Origin: CAYXWM01 sp964392115
Lineage (GTDB): Bacteria; Bacillota; Clostridia; Lachnospirales; WRBF01
Direction: 5' to 3'
Assembly (NCBI GenBank): GCA_964392115.1
Contig: CAYMOU010000011.1
Coordinates: forward strand, 1 to 35,568
Length of the DNA: 35,568 nucleotides
Part shown: piece after piece, positions 23,812-30,594 of the stretch
How the letters are laid out: the number at the start of each line of letters is the position of its first letter
Position numbering within the stretch: the stretch's first letter is position 1
The notes under the pieces: model-generated
What the model saw: the letters and a program-made list of their open reading frames with translations, nothing else
Databases searched by the model: none
What the model was told of the DNA's origin: nothing
Translations under genes and position numbers: made by a program

Positions 23812-25068
23812 TTATGCGGTTTTCTCCTGTACCTTATAACCCTTAAACTTCCTAAATATCCTTTTTGACTGCCAAGCAATCAAAGCGGAAATTGGGCTGG
23901 CAACCAAGACTACAACATATCTATATTCAACAAAGGCATCAAAGAGCATACCGTACATGGCTTGCCCTAAGGGTTGTGCGCAGAGAATCATAGCCAATAT
24001 CAGTGAAATAACCTTTCCCACAAGCTCGGGAGGTGTTTCGGATTGCAGGAAGGTAAGCATCTGTATACCCACCACCGAGGTTAAAGCCATTAAGCAAAAA
24101 CAAGAGGCCGTAATAATTACATAACACACAATAGGCGGCAATCCAAAAGCTATAACTAAACCTACCGGCAACAAAAACAAGGCGGATAAAAACAGAAACA
24201 TATAGACCTTATGTACCATTAGTTTTTTGGCATAGATACCGGTAATTATACCGCCGAATAAAGCACCGCCTGCCATAACAGCTTGGGTAATACCGTAAAG
24301 TTCGTCAGACATTGCAAGGGTTTGGGTCACCAAAACCGGTATGGCAACAAACAGCAAGGAACTGAAAAACAAATTGTATCCGATAAATATAGCCACAGTC
24401 TTAATGAAGATAGGATTATCTTTGACGATAAAGTTATAGCTGTCTCTCATATCATTTTTAACAATGTCAAGGACTTTTTGTTTTTCTGCCTTTACATGAG
24501 GCATTTTTATAAATATTTCCATAACGGCCGAAACAAAGAATGCTATTATTCCCAGAATCAAAACAGGGTTCAATCCCCAAGAGGCAAATAAATAACTGCC
24601 TATTATGGGTGCCAGAAGGCTTGAAAGGGCGTTAACTTGGTTGATTATTGCATTGGCCTGCAACAAATTTTCGTTGGAAGCCAACAGGGGCATACTTGCC
24701 TGAACCGTAGGTTGATAAGCACCTTGTATTCCGTAAAGTATCATCATGGTTACAGTTAAGAGAATTACCAAATCCACCTTACCCAAAAGGATAAAAAAGG
24801 CTGTAATCAAAGCAGCCGTCATAAAATCCAAAATAACCATTACATTTCTCTTGTTAACCCTGTCGGCTATAATACCGCCGATGGGTGTTAAAATTATCAT
24901 AGGAATAAATGAAAAAGCTGCCGTTATTCCAAACAAGGCAGCCGAACCGGTAACCTTTAATAAATACAGCGGCAGAGCAAATCTAATAATTCCGTTGCCA
25001 AAAAGCGAAATAATTTGCCCTATAACTACAAGCGTAAAATTTTTGTTAAATAATTTGTCATTATTCAA
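23812..25068 (-). CDS. MFS transporter, macrolide-efflux (MefA) type
   Basis: Membrane transporter of 418-420 residues with 12 hydrophobic segments, from the drug/macrolide efflux branch. It contains the stretch FTLVVIGQIISLFGNGI and RFALPLYLL, then the loop motif GGIIADRVNKR. A TTG start at 25068 is preferred, because GGAGG (25080-25076) sits 7 bases upstream of it but only 1 base from the ATG at 25074. Family members are often annotated as drug exporters, but the true substrate here is unknown and no resistance gene accompanies it. It has a clear minus-strand promoter at 25185-25212. Confidence 0.82.
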   Translation of the reverse strand: MNNDKLFNKNFTLVVIGQIISLFGNGIIRFALPLYLLKVTGSAALFGITAAFSFIPMIILTPIGGIIADRVNKRNVMVILDFMTAALITAFFILLGKVDLVILLTVTMMILYGIQGAYQPTVQASMPLLASNENLLQANAIINQVNALSSLLAPIIGSYLFASWGLNPVLILGIIAFFVSAVMEIFIKMPHVKAEKQKVLDIVKNDMRDSYNFIVKDNPIFIKTVAIFIGYNLFFSSLLFVAIPVLVTQTLAMSDELYGITQAVMAGGALFGGIITGIYAKKLMVHKVYMFLFLSALFLLPVGLVIAFGLPPIVCYVIITASCFCLMALTSVVGIQMLTFLQSETPPELVGKVISLILAMILCAQPLGQAMYGMLFDAFVEYRYVVVLVASPISALIAWQSKRIFRKFKGYKVQEKTA

Positions 25069-25184
25069 ACCCATTCCTCCGTCAATGAAATTAAGCTATC
25101 CAATTATTTAAAACTCCGGTTTTAGAACTGACACAGGCGCAAAGTTTACACCGGTTTTTCAAACTAACGTTTTTGCTTTAAAGC

Positions 25185-25212
25185 ATTATACTCTATATTT
25201 TCTCACTTGCAA
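25185..25212 (-). promoter_or_regulatory. Promoter of the MefA-type MFS gene
   Basis: On the minus strand, TTGCAA (25212-25207) and TATAAT (25190-25185) are 16 bp apart, about 110 bases before the start codon. Confidence 0.65.
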
Positions 25213-25311
25213 ATACATTTTTATGTTTCCCGCAAACAATTGGCGTTTTAAGTAAAATAATGCAGTATGTAAACTAATTATGTGTGACATAGTCAAATCT
25301 TACAAAAAAAG

Positions 25312-25340
25312 TTGACTTTTTACGGTTATGTGAATATAAT
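25312..25340 (+). promoter_or_regulatory. Promoter of the DUF4190-like gene and lgt
   Basis: TTGACT (25312-25317) and TATAAT (25335-25340) are 17 bp apart, 48 bases before the start codon. Confidence 0.75.
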
Positions 25341-25388
25341 ATTATAAAAGAAATAAAAAAAGTCATTTTTTGAGAGGAGAAACGAATA

Positions 25389-25646
25389 ATGGCAGTTGCT
25401 TCAATGGTATTAGGTATTGTTGCATTGGTATTCTTGTTTATACCCGGTGTTAACCTTCTTGGTATAGTTGTGGCCATAGTAGGGCTTGTACTGGGCGTTC
25501 TGGCAAGAAAAGTACCCGAAAACAGAGGCATGGCTACAGCCGGTATGGTATGTTCCATTATTTCTTTGGCTATTTGTACTGCGGTTTGGATAGCTTGCTT
25601 AATGTGCTACGGTTCAATTGCTAGCAGATTACCCATGATTTATTAA
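25389..25646 (+). CDS. Small DUF4190-like membrane protein
   Basis: Protein of 85 residues with two or three hydrophobic helices and a short polar turn (RKVPENRG) between them. The pattern MAVASMVLGIVALVF, GIVVAIVGLVLGVLARK and GMATAGMVCSIISL is that of DUF4190 proteins, whose function is unknown. GAGAGGAG precedes the ATG at a good distance. lgt begins 39 bases downstream with no terminator between, so the two are probably cotranscribed. Confidence 0.7.
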   Translation: MAVASMVLGIVALVFLFIPGVNLLGIVVAIVGLVLGVLARKVPENRGMATAGMVCSIISLAICTAVWIACLMCYGSIASRLPMIY

Positions 25647-25685
25647 TTTTCTTGATAACCTACTAACTTAAAAAGGAATTAATCT

Positions 25686-26468
25686 ATGTTTCCTTTTATT
25701 TCGGCTTTTGGTTTTACCTTACCCTCTTATGGCTTAATGGTTACTTTAAGTTGGCTTCTGGGCGGTTTTGTAGCCGTAAAGAGAGCAAAACAACTTAAAC
25801 TTGACGAAAACGATACCATATTAATAATGATATATTCAGTTATTATAGGATTTATCGGTGCGAAAATTTTGTTTTTAATAACGGTTTTACCCCAAGTGAT
25901 TTATCTCCTACATAATGACCCAAACCTGTTTTTTGAAAGCATAATTAGTAGCGGTTTCGTTTATTACGGTGGTGTAATAGCCGGAATTTTGGGAGCTTTC
26001 GTTTGTTCAAAAGTTCACAAAATTAAATTGCTTCCTCATTTTTCTTTATTGGTGGTGGTGTTGCCCTTAGCTCATGCCATCGGTAGAGTGGGCTGTTTTT
26101 TTGTGGGCTGTTGTTACGGATTGGAAAATCACGGTTTAGGCATAGCCTTCCATGATTCTCCGGTAGCCCCAAACAATATTCCTCTGTTACCCGTTCAATT
26201 GTATGAAGCTTTCTTGAATATTATACTTTTTGCAGTGCTTTTAAGGGTATCGAAAAAAGCTAGGTCTTATGATTTAACCATTTTGGTTTATTTGTATTCC
26301 TATGCGGTCATAAGATTCTTTTTGGAATTTTTGCGTTATGATTCTGCAAGAGGCAGTATGGCCGGGCTGTATACTTCCCAGTGGATTTCCATAGGTATGG
26401 TGGTATGCTGCTTGGTTTATCAGTTTGTATGGCCTAATTTATCACGACGTTTTAAGTTTCAGAAATAG
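25686..26468 (+). CDS. lgt: Prolipoprotein diacylglyceryl transferase
   Basis: Integral membrane enzyme that attaches diacylglycerol to the lipobox cysteine of prelipoproteins, the first step of lipoprotein maturation. It has 260 residues with about seven hydrophobic segments. The family core HAIGRVGCFFVGCCYG is a variant of the RxGNFxNxExYG motif, followed by PVQLYEAFLNI and the late FFLEFLRYDSARG. The variant core, with Cys in place of the usual Asn-rich motif, belongs to the Lgt-like group found in many Bacillota, so it could be a paralogue rather than the housekeeping enzyme. A weak AAAAGGA precedes the ATG. It closes with a strong terminator. Confidence 0.85.
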   Translation: MFPFISAFGFTLPSYGLMVTLSWLLGGFVAVKRAKQLKLDENDTILIMIYSVIIGFIGAKILFLITVLPQVIYLLHNDPNLFFESIISSGFVYYGGVIAGILGAFVCSKVHKIKLLPHFSLLVVVLPLAHAIGRVGCFFVGCCYGLENHGLGIAFHDSPVAPNNIPLLPVQLYEAFLNIILFAVLLRVSKKARSYDLTILVYLYSYAVIRFFLEFLRYDSARGSMAGLYTSQWISIGMVVCCLVYQFVWPNLSRRFKFQK

Positions 26469-26490
26469 TGAAGATAAATTTTTAGTATAT

Positions 26491-26538
26491 AAAAAGCTTA
26501 CTGCCGAGTAAATTTTTCGGTGGTAAGCTTTTTTTTTT
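26491..26538 (+). terminator. Intrinsic terminator after lgt
   Basis: AAAAAGCTTACTGCCGA pairs with TTCGGTGGTAAGCTTTTT, with one mismatch, and is followed by more T. Confidence 0.9.
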
Positions 26539-26602
26539 AGGTGGATAAGAGGAAGTTCTGTTTGTTTTGGGGTAGATTTTGCATGGTTATATTCGGTGGT
26601 CG

Positions 26603-26628
26603 CAGAGCCACGATCCTACAGTTTTACG
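26603..26628. repeat. Short REP-like palindromic sequence
   Basis: GTGGTCGCAGAGCCAC, followed by GATCCTACAG, has complementary GTGG/CCAC ends and is more GC-rich than its surroundings. It looks like a fragment of a dispersed palindromic repeat, but only one copy is in the window. Confidence 0.25.
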
Positions 26629-26656
26629 GTATATATTGGGTTATGTAAAAAAGTTT

Positions 26657-26700
26657 AAGGGAGAAAACTTTTGTTGAAAAAAAGCTTTCTCCCTGAGAGT
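26657..26700. terminator. Hairpin after the S41 peptidase gene
   Basis: AGGGAGAAA and TTTCTCCCT arms enclose complementary CTTTT and AAAAAG blocks. On the minus strand it is followed by T-rich sequence and would terminate the peptidase gene. It resembles the hairpin at 5738. Confidence 0.6.
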
Positions 26701-26716
26701 TTTTATTTTTTAAAAA

Positions 26717-27913
26717 TTAGGTTACCGATAATTTTTTACGTATGACATCCACAGCTTTTTTAAGCTGTACATCTTCGTCTATGGAGAGGGTTGCTATTTG
26801 AAGGCTTAGTTCTTCGGGCATTTCTACCACGTGGTCGGGAACTATACCTATTTTGTTTATGCAAACGCCGCTGGGCGTATAGTATTTTGCTATGGTTACC
26901 TTAACCCCGGAACCGTCTGTAAGAGGGTACAGAGCTTGAACCAGACCCTTACCGAAGGTTTTTTCGCCTACCAAAATACCGGCTTTCAAATCTTTAACCG
27001 CACCGGCCAATACCTCGGAGGCAGAGGCTGAACTGCCGTTTACTATAACAGCCAGCGGTATGTTTATGTGATTTTCCGAAGAATAGAAGTAGTTGGTATT
27101 GCCCTGTTTATCCTCGGTATATACAATTACACCCTTTGGAACCAGGACATCGGTTATTTTGGTTACTATATCCATAAGGCCGCCGGGATTGTTGCGTAAA
27201 TCCAGAACTAAACCCTTCACCCTTTGTTTCATTAAATCTTCAAAAGCCACCATAAATTGTTTGTAGGATACTTCTTCGAAGTTTGTCAGGCGTATATATC
27301 CAATATCTCCGTCCACTACCTTATGGAAAACCGTAGGCACATCCACCAATTGTCTTACTACTTCCACATCAAAGGTTCTGCCTTCGCTTTCTCTTAATAC
27401 TGTAATATTTACGGTTGTTCCGGGTTCACCCTGCATCATGGCTACGGCTTCGCTCAGAGTATCTGCAAAAACTTCCATGCCGTTTACTTTAAGCAGAGAA
27501 TCCTTAGGCTTAATTCCCGCCTTAGCCGCCGGAGAGCCGTCAAAGGGAGCGATAACGGTGATACGATTTGTCTTCCTGTTGGGAGCTACAAAAAGTCCTA
27601 TACCGGCAAAGGAACCTTTTATGTCTTGGACGAACCTTTTCATTCCGTTTTTATCCATGTAAGAGGTATAAGGGTCACCGACTCCGTAAACCATACCCAT
27701 GTACATGCCCTCTTCCAATGCCTTTTTGTCAACATCGTCCACGTAGTATCTGTCCAATATATCTTGAATTTCAGTAACCTTTTGTTCCGGAGAAAGCTCT
27801 CCTCCGCCTATTTTTCTAACCAATGAAAAAAGATTGCTAAACGTCAGATTCAAAAAGATTGTTATGGCAACGCCTATTGCAATTCCTTGAATCATGGTTT
27901 TTTTATTGCCCAT
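26717..27913 (-). CDS. ctpA: S41 carboxy-terminal processing peptidase (CtpA/CtpB type)
   Basis: Membrane-anchored periplasmic or cell-surface serine peptidase of 398 residues. An N-terminal signal anchor (about residues 8-32) is followed by a PDZ domain (about residues 95-180, with GIGLFVAP and AAKAGIKPKDSLLKVNG). The S41 catalytic domain carries LVLDLRNNPGGLMD, Ser297 in SSASASEVLAGA and Lys322 in GEKTFGKG, the expected Ser/Lys pair 25 residues apart. A C-terminal region ends the protein. GGAG lies about 8 bases before ATG. The family cleaves C-terminal tails of exported proteins and takes part in sporulation signalling in some Bacillota. The specific role here is unknown. Confidence 0.92.
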   Translation of the reverse strand: MGNKKTMIQGIAIGVAITIFLNLTFSNLFSLVRKIGGGELSPEQKVTEIQDILDRYYVDDVDKKALEEGMYMGMVYGVGDPYTSYMDKNGMKRFVQDIKGSFAGIGLFVAPNRKTNRITVIAPFDGSPAAKAGIKPKDSLLKVNGMEVFADTLSEAVAMMQGEPGTTVNITVLRESEGRTFDVEVVRQLVDVPTVFHKVVDGDIGYIRLTNFEEVSYKQFMVAFEDLMKQRVKGLVLDLRNNPGGLMDIVTKITDVLVPKGVIVYTEDKQGNTNYFYSSENHINIPLAVIVNGSSASASEVLAGAVKDLKAGILVGEKTFGKGLVQALYPLTDGSGVKVTIAKYYTPSGVCINKIGIVPDHVVEMPEELSLQIATLSIDEDVQLKKAVDVIRKKLSVT

Positions 27914-28250
27914 TTTAACACTCCTTCATACAGATTGCGAGTCGGTTTTTCCGGTTTGATTTACAAATTTGTTTAACGGGCACCGGTGCCGGAGATATAT
28001 AATTAATTTGTAAGACATATCTAATTCTATTAGCAAACTTGCTATATTATACCACTTTGTACTACAGAAACAAACACTTGTGTAAATTTTTTATTTACCT
28101 GAGTTTTGGTTTAAAAAACGTGTGGTTAATTATAAATAAATAAGGTAATACTGTCAAAGAACTTTGTGTGGTCAAATAGGTAGAAAAGTGTTATAATAAG
28201 ATTAAAGGTTTGTATAGGGTATCACCAAATGTATATTTTCAAATTTTTTC
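27914..28250. other. Divergent intergenic region, ctpA and infC
   Basis: This 337-bp stretch contains no gene. A perfect 12-bp palindrome GGCACCGGTGCC lies at 27979-27990, 66 bp before ctpA. A second candidate plus-strand promoter (TGGTCA, 18 bp, TATAAT) lies near 28171-28200, ahead of the strong infC promoter. Confidence 0.4.
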
Positions 28251-28279
28251 TTGACACCCAAAATAAATCATGCTACAAT
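28251..28279 (+). promoter_or_regulatory. Strong SigA promoter of infC-rpmI-rplT
   Basis: TTGACA (28251-28256) and TACAAT (28274-28279) are 17 bp apart. Transcription should start near 28286, giving a leader of about 190 nt. Confidence 0.85.
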
Positions 28280-28285
28280 CAATCA

Positions 28286-28476
28286 TCAAGCAGAAGTGCC
28301 GCTTCTCACCTAATTGCCTATGGCTTTGGGTTACCGGGATATAAAGTTTTCTCGTATGTTGCAGTGGGGCTATGCCCTGCTTATTTTTTTGCCGAAACTT
28401 GGGCAGAAAAATTTTGGAAGCGGAACATTTACATTTTTATATAATTTTTATTTATCTGTTTTGGAGGTGTTACACT
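28286..28476 (+). promoter_or_regulatory. infC leader with attenuator hairpin (L20-leader-like)
   Basis: The leader contains a small hairpin (AGAAG with CTTCT near 28292-28307) and a terminator-like hairpin at 28361-28380. In the latter, GCAGTGGGGC pairs with GCCCTGC around TAT, followed directly by TTATTTTTTT (28381-28390). A terminator inside the leader of an IF-3/L35/L20 operon fits transcription attenuation by L20, as known in B. subtilis. Sequence between the two hairpins is available for an antiterminator. An upstream in-frame ATG at 28372 lies inside the terminator and is not the infC start. Confidence 0.65.
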
Positions 28477-28986
28477 ATTACCGAGTTAATGATCAATGAA
28501 CAAATTCGTGATAAAGAAGTGCGACTTATAGATGCCGACGGAACCCAGCTGGGTATCGTATCAGGCAAGGAAGCACTCAGGCTTGCAGACGAAAAGAAGA
28601 TGGACCTGGCGAAAATTTCGCCTACCGCCAAGCCTCCTGTATGTAAAATCATGGATTACAGCAAATACAAATTCGACCAAGCCAAAAAAGAGAAAGAAGC
28701 TCGTAAAAAACAAAAGAACATCGAGATTAAAGAGTTACGTCTTTCTCCCAACATTGATACCCACGATATAGAGGTAAAGGTGAAAAAGGCGATAGAGTTT
28801 TTGCAAAAAGGCGATAAGGTAAAGGTTACCGTACGCTTCAGAGGACGTGAAATGAGCCATACCGAAATTGCCTCAAAAATCCTTCACGAGTTTGCAGAAT
28901 CTGTTTCAGATTATGGAGTAATAGAAAAACCACCGAAAATGGAAGCCAGAAGTATGGCAATGTTTTTAACTCAGCGTCAAAATTGA
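28477..28986 (+). CDS. infC: Translation initiation factor IF-3 (AUU start)
   Basis: IF-3 binds the 30S subunit, prevents premature 50S joining and proofreads the start codon. The protein has 169 residues from an ATT start at 28477, which sits 9 bases after GGAGG (28463-28467). The next ATG, 28489, is 21 bases away and too far. Reading from ATT gives ITELMINEQIRDKEVRLID, with Ile as initiator Met, and the N-terminal motif then the C-terminal domain ending SMAMFLTQRQN. Use of AUU allows IF-3 to repress its own translation, as in E. coli and Bacillus. It heads the operon with rpmI and rplT. The longer frame starting at 28372 is an artefact of requiring an ATG. Confidence 0.93.
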   Translation: MTELMINEQIRDKEVRLIDADGTQLGIVSGKEALRLADEKKMDLAKISPTAKPPVCKIMDYSKYKFDQAKKEKEARKKQKNIEIKELRLSPNIDTHDIEVKVKKAIEFLQKGDKVKVTVRFRGREMSHTEIASKILHEFAESVSDYGVIEKPPKMEARSMAMFLTQRQN

Positions 28987-29010
28987 AATAACTTAAGGAG
29001 GGCATAAACT

Positions 29011-29208
29011 ATGCCGAAATTAAAAACTCGCAAAGCAGCAGCAAAACGCTTCACCTCAACAGCTTCAGGCAAGTTCAGATATGCTAAAGCCAACAAACAA
29101 CATATCCTTGGCAAAAAAAGCTCAAGACGCAAAAGAAAACTTCGTATCAGAGGTATAGTTGACAAAACTAATCAAAAAGCAGTACAAAAAATGTTACCTT
29201 ACGCCTAA
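29011..29208 (+). CDS. rpmI: 50S ribosomal protein L35
   Basis: Large-subunit ribosomal protein of 65 residues. The sequence MPKLKTRKAAAKRFTSTASG and later GKKSSRRKRKLR is the canonical L35. AAGGAGG lies before the ATG. It sits between infC (24-base gap) and rplT, the standard order. It is highly basic, as expected for rRNA binding. Confidence 0.98.
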   Translation: MPKLKTRKAAAKRFTSTASGKFRYAKANKQHILGKKSSRRKRKLRIRGIVDKTNQKAVQKMLPYA

Positions 29209-29293
29209 GAAGGGTATTTTGTCGAATAATCGTTTTATATTGATATACAACTCACTACCTAAAGATACCCAAGTTTAAAGGAGGACTTTTTTT

Positions 29294-29647
29294 ATGGCAC
29301 GAATCAAAGGGGCTATGAACGCCAAAAAGAAACATAAAAAGATATTAAAACTTGCCAAAGGCTTTAGAGGAGCAAGAAGCAAGCAATATAGAATAGCAAA
29401 ACAATCCGTTATGCGTGCGTTGGCAAGTGCATTTGCCGGTCGTAAGCAAACCAAACGTGAATACCGCAGACTGTGGATTACTCGTATCAATGCTGCTGCC
29501 CGTATTAACGGCATCTCTTACTCCAAATTAATGAACGGTTTAAAATTGGCAGGTATCGCCATCAACAGAAAAATGTTGGCTGAATTGGCCGTAAATGATG
29601 CAAGTGCGTTCTCCAACTTAGTGGAACAAGCTAAAGCAGCGAAATAA
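29294..29647 (+). CDS. rplT: 50S ribosomal protein L20
   Basis: Large-subunit assembly protein of 117 residues. It begins MARIKGAMNAKKKHKKILKL and continues with GFRGARSKQYRIAKQ and LWITRINAAAR, the normal L20 blocks. In Bacillota L20 represses this operon by acting on the infC leader, which fits the attenuator seen upstream. AAAGGAGG precedes the ATG. The 85-base rpmI-rplT spacer contains a GGGTAT/ATACCC pair that could form a hairpin. A clear terminator follows the gene. Confidence 0.98.
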   Translation: MARIKGAMNAKKKHKKILKLAKGFRGARSKQYRIAKQSVMRALASAFAGRKQTKREYRRLWITRINAAARINGISYSKLMNGLKLAGIAINRKMLAELAVNDASAFSNLVEQAKAAK

Positions 29648-29655
29648 TAACCCTA

Positions 29656-29685
29656 AAATCAAGCAGATTGTTGCTTGATTTTTTT
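29656..29685 (+). terminator. Intrinsic terminator after rplT
   Basis: AAATCAAGCA pairs with TGCTTGATTT around a 6-base loop and is followed by T residues. Confidence 0.9.
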
Positions 29686-29731
29686 ATTGCCAAATAATCC
29701 GGTAGGCTCAAATCTTCACAATCATTGTTTA

Positions 29732-29866
29732 TAGTCAAATGAACAAGGAATAGTAACAAAAGCTATTCTTCGTAAACGGTTCGCTCATGTGTTTTTCAAG
29801 GAAAACCACCGGTCGCTCACCACTGCGAATAGACGCTTTTGTTACTCTTTAATTAACATTTGACTA
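29732..29866 (+). mobile_element. 135-bp MITE, family 1, copy 3
   Basis: This copy differs from the consensus of the three at about one base. It has TAGTCAAAT and ATTTGACTA ends, the inner GTAACAAAAGC block and the central hairpin. TA flanks the left end; the right flank reads TT, so the target duplication has decayed by one base. It ends 78 bases before the DUF6143-like gene, with the same orientation to the downstream gene as copies 1 and 2. Confidence 0.8.
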
Positions 29867-29944
29867 TTAACAAACATAACATAAATTATGGCATACTCAG
29901 CAAGGTTAAACAAAACCAATCCATCAGTAAAGTAGGTGAATGTT

Positions 29945-30526
29945 ATGTTTGATCCAAGATATAATACCGGTGATTTGCAACAGAATATACCTAAAGCAGT
30001 TGATATACCCATAGAACTCTATGAATCTGTGAAGGGTAAATATTTTATAGGATATGCGGATCACCTGACCTTCGGAAAAGGCACAGCCGCATGGGCAAGG
30101 CTTTATAATCCGCCTAATTCCGGGGTTAACCTGCACGTAAATGTTTGGACGGTTACAGCCATGACCAATTCTACGTTTAGGGCACAATTTTGGTTTAATG
30201 CAGATATTCCGGGCAATTATACGGAATCTGAACTTGTTACCCCTTCAAACACGGCTTTTCGTCCGATTCCCGTACCGAAAGTAAAATTGCAATTGGCATC
30301 TAACGCAACAGAAAAACCCGTGGGTGGAATAAAGGCCTACGTGAGACGTGGTGAACCCCATACTACCGTAGTTGAAAACGAAAACGGCAAACTGATTTTC
30401 CCACCAAACGGCACATTTTTGGTTTATATGAATGTGTATAACGATAACCCGGAAGAAATAGCAGAAGGCAGAATAGCGTTCGGCTGGTGGGAAGAACCCA
30501 TAGTGTATAGACCATTCAGAAGATAA
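29945..30526 (+). CDS. DUF6143-like protein
   Basis: Protein of 193 residues that I match from memory to the DUF6143 family of Bacillota, which has no known function. It has no signal peptide or membrane segment. The composition is beta-rich, with conserved-looking blocks GKYFIGYADHLTFGKGTAAW, ARLYNPPNSGVNLHVNVW and a C-terminal GRIAFGWWEEP. ATG 29945 is preferred because AGGTG lies 6 bases upstream; a GTG at 29936 is also in frame. It is a single gene, flanked by a MITE upstream and a bidirectional terminator downstream. It could be a structural or coat-type protein, but that is a guess. Confidence 0.6.
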   Translation: MFDPRYNTGDLQQNIPKAVDIPIELYESVKGKYFIGYADHLTFGKGTAAWARLYNPPNSGVNLHVNVWTVTAMTNSTFRAQFWFNADIPGNYTESELVTPSNTAFRPIPVPKVKLQLASNATEKPVGGIKAYVRRGEPHTTVVENENGKLIFPPNGTFLVYMNVYNDNPEEIAEGRIAFGWWEEPIVYRPFRR

Positions 30527-30554
30527 ACACAATATAACACGACTTTTTACATAA

Positions 30555-30582
30555 CAAAAGCCCGATTAATCTCGGGCTTTTG
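30555..30582. terminator. Bidirectional terminator between converging genes
   Basis: CAAAAGCCCGA pairs with TCGGGCTTTTG around a 6-base loop. It serves the DUF6143-like gene (plus) and asnB (minus). Confidence 0.9.
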
Positions 30583-30594
30583 AACTTTGTTTCA

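Larger units (their letters stand above)
25075..25388. other. Divergent intergenic region, MFS and DUF4190-like genes
   Basis: This 314-bp gap carries back-to-back promoters (minus at 25185-25212, plus at 25312-25340). An inverted pair AGTCAA (25291-25296) and TTGACT (25312-25317) overlaps the plus-strand -35. No gene was found. Confidence 0.5.

Noticed and set aside
25290..25298. TAGTCAAAT as a MITE remnant
   Set aside because: Only the nine terminal bases match, with no inner block, so chance is likely in AT-rich DNA.
28372..28476. Upstream in-frame ATG that would lengthen IF-3 to 204 residues
   Set aside because: The extra residues do not resemble IF-3, the ATG lies inside the attenuator hairpin, and GGAGG is correctly spaced only for ATT 28477.
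28286..28476. T-box riboswitch in the infC leader
   Set aside because: No T-box core sequence or specifier-type stem was seen; an L20-type attenuator fits the operon.
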